Source: Hyphomicrobiaceae bacterium
Lineage (GTDB): Bacteria > Pseudomonadota > Alphaproteobacteria > Rhizobiales > Xanthobacteraceae
DNA length: 64,000 bases
Reading direction: 5' to 3'
Assembly (NCBI GenBank): GCA_021324465.1
Contig: JAJPJB010000025.1
Span: 1-64,000, forward strand
Under the pieces are notes generated by a model that was given only the letters and a program-made list of their open reading frames with translations, was not told the DNA's origin and did no database searches. The translations under genes were made by a program, and so were the position numbers. Below are positions 8,231-16,400 of the stretch, in pieces (the first letter of the stretch is position 1; every line of letters begins with the position of its first letter).

Positions 8231-8571
8231 CTTTGGTCTCCGCAAGATGCGCTACACGCAAAGGATGTCCGCCCAGCCCACCAACAGATTCCCGTGTATG
8301 CGCATCTTGGGGAGTCGCCTACAGGGCATCACGTGATGCCACTGCGGCGTCGCACCAAAGGCGGGGCTGAGGTGTTTAATGGAGTCGAGCCGAATCGCCT
8401 GTTTGAAGTTTTTGTGAATCGCAGCACTGAACCAAACGCCCGCGATGCCTGGATTTTTCGCAGCCGTTACGGTCGACGCAAATTTGCGACGCTGTCCTTC
8501 CCGTTATCTCGCGACGCAATGTGCGGCGCTGCATGAAAGGCATGCGCGGGCATGCCGCCCGGTTCCGGAGA
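8231..8571. other. Gene-free gap between qseM-like and fseA-like genes
   Basis: No convincing gene on either strand. It should hold the fseA promoter. The one clear structure is the 16-bp perfect palindrome at 8325-8340. Confidence 0.6.
8325..8340. promoter_or_regulatory. Perfect 16-bp palindrome upstream of fseA
   Basis: GGCATCACGTGATGCC is a perfect dyad centred about 102 bp upstream of the fseA-like start. In ICEMlSym-R7A the equivalent promoter is driven by a LuxR-type activator at a dyad tra box. No LuxR or LuxI gene is in this window, so the protein that binds here is unknown. Confidence 0.4.
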
Positions 8572-8847
8572 TCATTCCGGCGCGCTGCGGCGTAGAAGCT
8601 CGCGATAGCCATGCTCGATCATCCACTTGGCGCGTGCCAAATGGCTTTCCCAGGCGCGGCGGGCGCGGGCCGGTTCGCGTGCGGGATCGATATGCAGGAC
8701 AAGATTGGCGACCTCGGTCCAGTCTGCGCCTTCCGCATCTGCATCGAGCAGTCGCAGGTACGTAACGAGGTGCTCTTCATCATAGGGCGTCAAGGTCTCG
8801 GTGTTGGGTGCCGTGTCGGCCACAGGCGGATCGAGCGGTTGAGCCAT
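8572..8847 (-). CDS. qseM: Short DUF2285 protein, QseM-like antiactivator
   Basis: A 91-aa protein made almost entirely of a DUF2285 domain (ending ARAKWMIEHGYRELLRRSAPE). This end is closely similar to the C-terminus of the fseA-like product (GYRKLLRSA). In ICEMlSym-R7A the short DUF2285 protein QseM binds and blocks FseA and the quorum regulator TraR, and is transcribed divergently from the HTH gene qseC. The arrangement here is the same: leftward, with an HTH gene divergent 290 bp away. The domain call is firm; the antiactivator role is inferred from family and context. Confidence 0.72.
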   Translation of the reverse strand: MAQPLDPPVADTAPNTETLTPYDEEHLVTYLRLLDADAEGADWTEVANLVLHIDPAREPARARRAWESHLARAKWMIEHGYRELLRRSAPE

Positions 8848-9137
8848 GAAATGTCCTACAAACGTCGAAGCTCCGCGGGACCGCTATCCGGCGACAAAGC
8901 CCCGTCGAGCATTAGCGATACATGTCCTCCGAATCGCAGCAACATCCTCCCGGCTGTGTTTGACAGAATCGTCACGCTGCGAGGGAATCCACCGTCGTTT
9001 TTGGCCTGTCGGTCCTTGAGAAGCGCGAGGCTGGGCGAGGTTGACCCATCCGCCAGCAGCATCGGTCAATACACGCTCGCGCGATTGTCGAGGATACTCC
9101 GTGGTGAAATGCACGACAAGGCGCTCGCCTCTCGGGC
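8848..9137. promoter_or_regulatory. Divergent promoter region between qseM-like and qseC-like genes
   Basis: 290 bp with no gene. In the ICEMlSym switch the QseC protein binds two operators in this interval to choose between qseM and qseC transcription. I see short imperfect repeats (ATGTCCT at 8851, 8922 and a related ACATCCTCC at 8942) and a loose dyad TTGTCG / CGACAA (9085-9090, 9114-9119), but no operator I can assign with confidence. Confidence 0.4.
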
Positions 9138-9371
9138 ATGCAGATACGAGAGGTCTTCGCCCGCAACCTGCGGAAGGCTCGAAACGCGAAGGGTCTGTCT
9201 CAGGAGGCGCTGGCCTATGAGGCTGGGATTGATCGCACCTACATCAGCGCGCTGGAGCGGGGCGTGTATAGCGCAACGATCGACATGGTCGGCAAGCTCG
9301 CGGCGGTTTTGGAAATCGAACCGAGCGCATTGCTTGAGCGACAAACAAGGTCGCGCGCACGTAAAGCTTAG
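9138..9371 (+). CDS. qseC: XRE-family HTH regulator, QseC-like
   Basis: A 77-aa Cro/C1-type DNA-binding protein. The HTH spans about residues 5-60, with GLSQEALAYEAGIDRTYISA as the helices 2-3 core. It is divergent from the qseM-like gene, matching the qseC/qseM bistable switch of ICEMlSym-type elements. The ribosome site is poor. No dimerisation or ligand domain follows, as expected for this small family. Confidence 0.78.
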   Translation: MQIREVFARNLRKARNAKGLSQEALAYEAGIDRTYISALERGVYSATIDMVGKLAAVLEIEPSALLERQTRSRARKA

Positions 9372-9484
9372 GTCGCTCCTCGAAGCGCAGGTCGGGAAGA
9401 CGTGAAGCAGCGTCCGGCCGCCGGGCGCGGTGCGACCGGACGTGAGGGAGCCGCGATAGAGGAAATGGTGACAGCGAGCGGGAC

Positions 9485-9518
9485 AAAAATGCCCCGCCCG
9501 GTTAGATCCGGGCGGGGC
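9485..9518 (-). terminator. Intrinsic terminator after the DUF736 gene
   Basis: An 11-bp perfect stem (9491-9501 with 9508-9518, arm GCCCCGCCCGG), six-base loop, then on the minus strand ATTTTTG. It lies 19 bp past the stop of the DUF736 gene, so it ends that leftward transcript and separates the maintenance genes from the excision switch. Confidence 0.85.
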
Positions 9519-9536
9519 TTGCTGCCGGTCTGGGCT

Positions 9537-9854
9537 TCAGTCGCCGTTCGTCTTGCGGCTGCGCGACCAGATGAGGGCGAAGGTCTCGCCGTCCTCGACG
9601 AGGTTGGCGTAGATCGGAGCGTTGAAGCTCGGATCGTCGAGCTTGACCGAGAGGTAGTCGCGGCCCTCGTTGGAGCGCTTTGACCACGCCGCACCGATCT
9701 CGGCCCGGCCGACGTAGACCCGATGGCTCGGGGCATTGTCGCTCGTCCGATTGGTCTCGGGGACGATGCGGACGCCCCTGCTCTGCAGGCTCAGGGTGAC
9801 GATCTCGCCCTGGAACTCGTGGCCGGACTTCTTGAAGGTGCCGATATTTGCCAT
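9537..9854 (-). CDS. DUF736 family protein
   Basis: A 105-aa DUF736 protein (starts MANIGTFKKSGHEF). This small all-beta family is nearly universal in alphaproteobacterial ICEs and symbiosis islands; its function is unknown. The start at 9854 has AGGAG at good spacing; longer frames upstream lack homology. Followed by a strong terminator. Confidence 0.88.
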   Translation of the reverse strand: MANIGTFKKSGHEFQGEIVTLSLQSRGVRIVPETNRTSDNAPSHRVYVGRAEIGAAWSKRSNEGRDYLSVKLDDPSFNAPIYANLVEDGETFALIWSRSRKTNGD

Positions 9855-10354
9855 GTCTCTTCTCCTTGGCTGTTCGAGCCCGCGACCATCGCGGCCTCGA
9901 TGGCGATCTGCAGGCCGAAGGCGATCGCCGCCGCACCCGTCTTCGGGCCGGAGCGCAGCGGAGGATGACGGGGCAGAGACTTTCTTGGCTCGCGAGGAAT
10001 GGGCGAAGCCCAGGGGAAGAAAGTCTCGGCGCCGCCGTTGCGGCACAGGCGATCGAGGCACAGCCGTCCTTTGGCCAGATCAAGCCATCAGAGGCCCGCG
10101 CTGATCGCGGTTCGGCAGCAATTCCCAAGGAGAAGACGTGGCGGATGTCGCCCGCACAAGAGGCCAGGCTCATTGGGCGTAGAAAAGGAAACCCCAGCGT
10201 GCAGATGGGCGGCCGCAGGTGCCAGGACCAGACGGCGCAAGGCCTCACCACGATCGCGTAGCCTGCGCTGAGATGCGCGCACGGTCATAGCGTTCCAGAG
10301 ACCGCACGCAGCTCATGCGTGGCGATCAGAGAGAACGGCCCGGACAAGCACTCC
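9855..10354. other. 500-bp gap with an inverted repeat
   Basis: No supported gene. It holds an 11-bp perfect inverted repeat (GAGACTTTCTT, 9976-9986 and 10017-10027) around a 30-bp spacer, and a sequence GGCCGGAGCGCAGCGGAGGA near 9948 that recurs almost exactly near 12110 before another inverted repeat. Presumed promoter and leader of the DUF736 gene. Confidence 0.4.
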
Positions 10355-10897
10355 TCAGAGACGGCTGGTTCGCACCTCGCTGATCTGCGACGCTGGCAGA
10401 TGAGGCGACGTCAGACCGGCGGCAACGCCTGGCTCGGCATCGGGCGGGGAAGAGAGCCACATGCGCATGAAGGCCGTCGCCGCCACGATGGTCGCGCCCG
10501 CAATTGCGACCGCGTCGCGCCAAGCCTCCGCGGGCACGACGAGCTGCGCGAGCCCGCGTGCGGCATGATACCCGGCCACGGCGGCCGGTACGGCAAAGAG
10601 CAGCGCGAGCGCCGCGCGCACGAGGGATGACCGTAGCGCCGTGAAGGCGACCTGTCCGAGAACGCGGACAACGCCGCCAGCAACCGCGCCGATGATGATC
10701 GCTGCAACCGGCCCCGAACCGCTGTGATAGGCGGTAAGCCCACTAGTCACGCCGGCAAAGAACGGAAGTGCATGGACTGCCAAAGCGAAGAGCAGCCAGC
10801 AGAGATAGGCGAGCCCGACAAAGCTCAGGACGATCCCGATGATGTCATGGTGGTGCGCCTCCGTGCAAATCGACGGCTGCGCCTCCTCCACCACCAT
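10355..10897 (-). CDS. Hypothetical membrane protein
   Basis: A 180-aa protein with about four hydrophobic segments (residues about 20-48, 60-82, 92-112, 120-142) and a hydrophilic tail. I do not recognise a family. The reading frame has the codon pattern of its neighbours, while the overlapping frames give Arg/Ser-rich nonsense. A first His-rich stretch (TEAHHHD) precedes the first helix. Its position suggests an ICE accessory protein; no function can be assigned. Confidence 0.6.
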   Translation of the reverse strand: MVVEEAQPSICTEAHHHDIIGIVLSFVGLAYLCWLLFALAVHALPFFAGVTSGLTAYHSGSGPVAAIIIGAVAGGVVRVLGQVAFTALRSSLVRAALALLFAVPAAVAGYHAARGLAQLVVPAEAWRDAVAIAGATIVAATAFMRMWLSSPPDAEPGVAAGLTSPHLPASQISEVRTSRL

Positions 10898-11084
10898 GGC
10901 GCTGGGCTTAGAATACCCGATCTCTATCGCCTTTGGAATCCATGTTCGGATGGCGCATGCGGTCGAGCCAGGGCGATAGCCGTGCGTGCCGGGTCGATTT
11001 ACGTGCGAAAAGCGTGTGCAGCCGTGCCATGTTTGCGGCTGTGCGACCTTTTAGATGTGCTGGGATTCGATGGAATAGCGGCGC

Positions 11085-12014
11085 TTATGCGCCGGCGAAT
11101 GTCCAGACTGGAATGCCGAGCTTCCTGGCCTTATCGGCGAGGTTCGCGGAGATGCCGGAGCCGGGGAAGACGATGACGCCGATCGGCAACACGTCGAGGA
11201 TCTGATCGTTGCGCTTGAACGGCGCGGCTTTGTTGTGGCGGGCCCAGTCGGGCTTGAATGCGATCTGCGGTACCTTGCGGTGGTCGGCCCAGCGGGCGGC
11301 GATGCGCTCAGCGCCTCTCGGTGATCCTCCGTGCAGGAGAACCATGTCGGGGTGCTTGGCGTGGACCTTGTCGAGCCTGTCCCAGATCGTGTGATGGTCG
11401 TTGAAATCGATCCCGCCGGTGAAGGCGATCCTCGGGCCGGCCGGGAGCAGCGGCTCGGTCTCGACACGGCGCTTGGCGGCGAGGAATTCGCGGCTGTCGA
11501 TCATCGCCGCGGTGAGCGTGCGGTGGTTGACCAGCGAGCCGGTGCGCGGGCGCCACGGTGAGCCGGTCGCGCGTTCGAACTGGTCGGCCGCGATGTCGCG
11601 GAAGAGCTCCATGCTGTTGCGGCGCTCGATGAGGGTCAGGCCCTCGGCTATGAGGCGCTCAAGCTCGACCGAGCGGATTTCCGAGCCGTCCTGTTCTTTC
11701 TGGCTGCGCTTCTGGGCGTCCTCGTTGTCGTCGAGCGCGCGTTGCACGCGGTCGGCAGCACGGTGGAAGAGATTGACTGTCGACCAGAGCAGGTCCGCGA
11801 GGTCGGGTTCGAGGCGCGTGTCAGCGAGGGTCGCGTTGAGCGCGTCGAAGATGTCGGCGACAGCGCCGGCGATGGCGTTGGCTTCGGGCAGCGGGCGTGG
11901 GTCGGGCTCGTCCTGGAATGGACGGTAGCCAAAGAGTTGGAGCTCGGTGAGGACGTGGTCGGTGGGAGATGTGTGCGGGGTTGAGAACTCGGTGTCGTCG
12001 CGATCGGTCGCCAT
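11085..12014 (-). CDS. DUF2493 / SLOG-superfamily protein
   Basis: A 309-aa ICE protein. The C-terminal third (about residues 195-309) is the DUF2493 (YspA-like SLOG) Rossmann domain. It has the nucleotide-binding start RIAFTGGIDFNDHHTIWDRL and later VIVFPGSGISANLADKA. The N-terminal two thirds are helical and charged. The ATG at 12014 has a GGGA site; a longer frame adds an unlikely Arg-rich leader. SLOG domains bind nucleotides or nucleotide-derived signals in other systems; the ligand here is unknown. Confidence 0.82.
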   Translation of the reverse strand: MATDRDDTEFSTPHTSPTDHVLTELQLFGYRPFQDEPDPRPLPEANAIAGAVADIFDALNATLADTRLEPDLADLLWSTVNLFHRAADRVQRALDDNEDAQKRSQKEQDGSEIRSVELERLIAEGLTLIERRNSMELFRDIAADQFERATGSPWRPRTGSLVNHRTLTAAMIDSREFLAAKRRVETEPLLPAGPRIAFTGGIDFNDHHTIWDRLDKVHAKHPDMVLLHGGSPRGAERIAARWADHRKVPQIAFKPDWARHNKAAPFKRNDQILDVLPIGVIVFPGSGISANLADKARKLGIPVWTFAGA

Positions 12015-12364
12015 GGTGATGTCCCTTCTCGGATTTCGGCCGCGCGCGAAAGCGGCCTTCACGGCGATCACCTGACGGCGGGCGGACCTAGCCTGCACCG
12101 CCTCAGCGGCCGGAGCGAAGCGGAGGACGGCGGGCGGCGGCTATTTTGTTTCGCGATGCAAAGCCGGAGATCTAAGAAGTTCTGCGCGGCGAAGCCGCGT
12201 CGGCTTGGTCACTCTCCGGCGGCGGAAAATAGCCGCCGACCGCCGTTGCAGGCCCGGTCCGGCTGCCGTCCGATCGCCCTCTTGAAGGCCGTGGCGCGGC
12301 CGCTTTCCGGGAGGGGAGGATCAGCGGAGACAGATGCGATCGAACCGCAAGCTCAGCATTGCAC
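12015..12364. other. 350-bp gap with long-range inverted repeat
   Basis: No gene seen. GGCGGCTATTTT (12136-12147) is exactly complementary to AAAATAGCCGCC (12226-12237), enclosing 78 bp. A GGCCGC/GCGGCC hairpin lies nearer the DUF2493 start. The layout resembles the gap before the DUF736 gene, so these may be related leaders. Confidence 0.4.
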
Positions 12365-13426
12365 TTATCGTCGCGGCCCGGCCGCGTCGACCGAGAGCAG
12401 GAATCGCGGCACGTCTTCCGGGGCGAGTTGGATGCGCAAAGCCGCGCGAAGCTCATCGATGCCAAGCTCACGCAGGTCTTCGTTGAAATCGCCGAGCACC
12501 GGCGTGAGCGTCAGCGCCTCGATCCCGGCCGAGTGCGCCCGCTCGGCCAAAGTTGCCACGGCCAGATCGCCGGCCGGGTCGCGGTCGCGTGCGACGTAGA
12601 GACGCCGAAGCGTGGCCGGGAACAGGATGGCCGCGAGATGATTGGCCGAGAGTGCGGCGAGCATAGGCAGTGCCGGCAGAGCGCTGCGCAGCGACAGCAT
12701 GGTCTCGAGGCCCTCGCCTGCCGCCATGACGTCGGTCGCGATGCCGAAACGGACGCCGTGCCCGAGAAGACGACCCATGGCGCGCCGCGGCGTGTCGACG
12801 AGTGCCTTGTCGCGGCCGGACGGGTCGAGCCAGGTTCGATGCGCGCCGGTGATCTTGCCGGCGAGATCGGTGACGGCAGCGATCAGTGCCGGCCAGACCT
12901 CGGTCGGGGCGTCCACGTCGGGCCGGTAATAGCAGCGCGGGTGAAATCGCAGAGCGTGGAGTTCGTGCAAAGCCGTGATGCCGCGTTTGCGCAAATACGT
13001 TTCGGCGATGGTGCCTGCAATCGGCTGCGACATGGCGAACAGACGGCGGGCGGACTCGGGTGAACCGGTCGGTGCCGGTGATTGCTTCCGCGTGTAACAA
13101 GCAGATGGCGGCTGGGGGCGCGGCAAGCTGAGAAAGTGCCGGGCTTCGCCAACGACATCGTGGAAGTCGACGAGGCCGCAGCTTTCTCGGATCACGTCGA
13201 GCAGATCGCCGTGCTCGCCGGTCGCGGCGTCGGTCCATTTGCCGGCAGCGCCCTCGCCGCTCTCCGGACCGGTCAGGCGGACGAAGAGGCTTCGTCCCGG
13301 ACTATTCGTCACGTCGCCGACCAGCCAATAGCGGCCCTGGCGGCGACCGTTGGAGAGGTAATGGCGGCACACTGCCTCGGCATCACGCGCGAGGCGGCGC
13401 GCCAGTTCGGCGGCCTGGGAGGACAT
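12365..13426 (-). CDS. Toprim-domain protein (ICE DNA primase/helicase-like)
   Basis: A 353-aa protein of the Toprim/DUF7146 type found in ICEs. The N-terminal part includes a zinc-ribbon-like DNA-processing region (LARRLARDAEAVCRHYL) and TYLRKRGI. The Toprim core carries the glutamate in MAAGEGLETML (about 245) and the DxD-like ARDRDPAGDLA (about 285). I start it at the ATG at 13426, preceded by GAGGTGG; a GTG nine bases upstream is possible. It follows the giant helicase gene by 10 bp. Likely a primase or nuclease for the transferred strand; the exact activity is unproven. Confidence 0.82.
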   Translation of the reverse strand: MSSQAAELARRLARDAEAVCRHYLSNGRRQGRYWLVGDVTNSPGRSLFVRLTGPESGEGAAGKWTDAATGEHGDLLDVIRESCGLVDFHDVVGEARHFLSLPRPQPPSACYTRKQSPAPTGSPESARRLFAMSQPIAGTIAETYLRKRGITALHELHALRFHPRCYYRPDVDAPTEVWPALIAAVTDLAGKITGAHRTWLDPSGRDKALVDTPRRAMGRLLGHGVRFGIATDVMAAGEGLETMLSLRSALPALPMLAALSANHLAAILFPATLRRLYVARDRDPAGDLAVATLAERAHSAGIEALTLTPVLGDFNEDLRELGIDELRAALRIQLAPEDVPRFLLSVDAAGPRR

Positions 13427-13436
13427 GGCGCCCACC

Positions 13437-16400
13437 TCAAGCCGCCGCCTTGTCGGCCACGCGGACGAGCGGATGACGCTCCATCAGCGTGGCGAGGATC
13501 GCCGGACCGGATGAACCCGTCGGGACGAACAGGCGGAGCTTCCAGGCGATGATCTCGGTCATGAGGCCGATGGCCTTCAGGCGTTCGACCATGCCGTCGG
13601 TGAAGCCCAAGAGCTCGATGCGGAATTCGCGCATGATACTGGCGCGACGCAGCTCCAATCCGTCTTGAAGCCGCAAAATGGCCCGTCCGTCGAGCACGGT
13701 CGTGAACGCGTCGGCCGGGCTTACGCTCGGCGCGTCGCTCTCGATCGCCTGTGTAACCCAGATGGGCGAGACCAGCCGGCCGATGACGCGTTCGCCGTCG
13801 TCGGTCTGGAGTCGATAGACCCGCATCGACTCATTGGGTAGTCGCTTCCAGATGGGCAGCAGCAGACCGGTGACAATGTGAAAGCTGCTGTCGGTGAACT
13901 CCGGCACCGCGGCGATGTCGGCGTCCCAGGCGCGAACAAAGTCGGCGCGGTCTGCCTCCTTCCAATGCGAGTGTGCCAAATTGTCGATCGAGATCGCCGG
14001 TCGCTCCATTGGCCGCAGCAGGCGAACACGGCGTTCGACGGTGCCGTCGTCCTGCATCAGACTCGGCGCCGGCACCTGTACAGCGGCACGACCCGACTGA
14101 GCGTTGATCAAGAGCTTCGCGTGGCGATCACGTGCCCGCTCGAGCGCTTCGGCCAGCGTGAACGGCCGGTTGCGGTCGCGACGCGTGATCGTGAACAGGC
14201 GCGTTTCGGCGCCGCTTTGCGGATGGGTGTAGAGCGTGCGGCGATCGGCGACGACGAGGCTCTCGGCCATGATCGTCTCAACGCCGATGTCGTAGGTGCC
14301 CGACGCAATGGCGCCTTCCACCTTGGCCCGCAGCAGGTCGTCGAACACGCCGAACAGCGTGTTCTGCAGGTTGATCGTGAGCGCGAGCAGCCGATTGAGG
14401 AAGGTCGTGATCGGCGGCAGATCCTCGCGCAAGCTGCCGTCGTTGTCGGTCAGCCGCAGCCCGGTGGCGTCCTCGAACGCCTGCAGCGAGCAGCCCTCGA
14501 CCTTTCCCATATAGAGCAAGAGATAAAGCTGGCGGAGCGCCGCCCGCGCGTAGACAGATTCGAGATTGTCGTCAGCCCGGAACAGGCCCTGGCCGCCGGT
14601 CTGACGCTGGCCCTTGGTGATGGCGCCGAGCGTGTCGAGCCGCCGCGCAATCGTTGAGAGGAAACGCTTCTCGGCCTTGACGTCGGTCGCGATCGGCCGG
14701 AACAGCGGTGGCCGCGCCTGGTTGGTGCGGTTCGAGCGGCCGAGACCCTGGATCGCGGTATCGGCTTTCCACCCGGCTTCGAGGAGATAGTGAACGCGCA
14801 GCCGCTGGTTCTTGGCGGCGAGATCGGCATGGTACGACCGGCCGGTCCCGCCGGCATCGGAGAAGACGAGGATGCGTTTCTCGTCGTCCATGAAGGCTTG
14901 TGCTTCGGCGAGGTTGGCCGAGCCGGCGCGCGCCTCGACGGCGAGGCGGTCGAGACTACCCGTCTCCCGCTTGAGCACGATCCGGCGGGAGCGGCCCGTG
15001 ATCTCCGCAACATGATCGGTGCCAAAGCGCTGCACGATCTGGTCGAGGGCACCATGCACAGGTGGCAGTGACGCTAACCGCTCGATCATGCGGTCGCGCC
15101 GCTCGATCGCCTCGCGGCATTGCACCGGCTGGCCGTCGCGATAGACCGGGCGGGAGAAGAGATTGCCCTCGCTGTCGCTGAACGGCTCATAGAGCTGGGT
15201 CGGGAAGCCGTGCGCGAGATAGTCCAGGACGTATTCGCGCGGCGTGATGTCGACCTGGACGTCGCCCCATTCCTCGGTCGGAATCTCGGACAGCCGCCGC
15301 TCCATCAACGCCTCGCCGGTGGAGACGATCTGGATGACGGCGGCATGGCCCCGCGCGAGATCGCGCCCGACCGCGGCGATTAGGGCCGGGGTCTTCATGG
15401 CTGTAATGAGGTGATTGAAGAAACGCTGCTTGGCGCTCTCGAACGCCGAACGGGCGGCGGACTTGGCCTGGCTGTTGAGCGTCCCGGTCTCGCCAGTGAT
15501 ATTGGCGGCCTGCAGCGCGGCGTTCAGGTTGTTGTGGATGACCTGGAATGCGCCCGCATAGGCGTCGTAGATGCGGATTTGCTCTGGCGTGAGTTGATGC
15601 TCGATCAGCTCGTATTCGATCCCCTCGAACGAGAGTGAACGGGCCGCATAGAGGCCGAGCGCTTTGAGATCGCGGGCGAGCATCTCCATGGCGGCGACGC
15701 CGCCGGCCTCGATCGCTTCCACGAACTCCGCACGGGTGGCGAACGGAAAATCCGCGCCGCCCCACAGGCCGAGCCGCTGCGCGTAGGCGAGATTGTGGAC
15801 GGTGGTGGCGCCGGTCGCCGAGACGTAGACGACTCGCGCATTCGGCAGGGCGTGCTGCAGGCGCAAGCCCGCTCGCCCCTGTTGCGAAGGCGCCCGTTCG
15901 CCACGCTCGGACTTTTCGCCGGCCGCGTTCTGCATGGCGTGGCTCTCGTCGAAGACGATCACTCCGTCGAAGTCGGGGCCCGACCAATCGACGATCTGCT
16001 GCACGCGCGAAACCTTTTCCTCGCGCGCGTCGGACCGTAGCGTGGCGTAGGTTGTAAAAAGGATGCCCTCCTCCAGCCGGATCGGCGTTCCCTGGCGGAA
16101 GCGTGCAAGCGGCGTGATCAGAAGCCGCTCCTGGCCGAGCGCGGACCAGTCGCGCTGCGCATCCTCGATCAGCTTGTCGGATTTTGAGATCCAGACGGCG
16201 CGGCGCCGGCCCTTCAGCCAGTTGTCCAATAGGATGCCGGCGACCTGGCGGCCCTTGCCGGCGCCGGTGCCGTCGCCCAGGAACCAGCCACGCCGGAAGC
16301 GGACAGCCCCTTCGGCATCGTCTGGCGCAGCCGAGACGACATCGAAGGTCTCATCAATCGTCCAGGAACCCGCGAGATACCCCCCATGGGCCTCGCCGGC

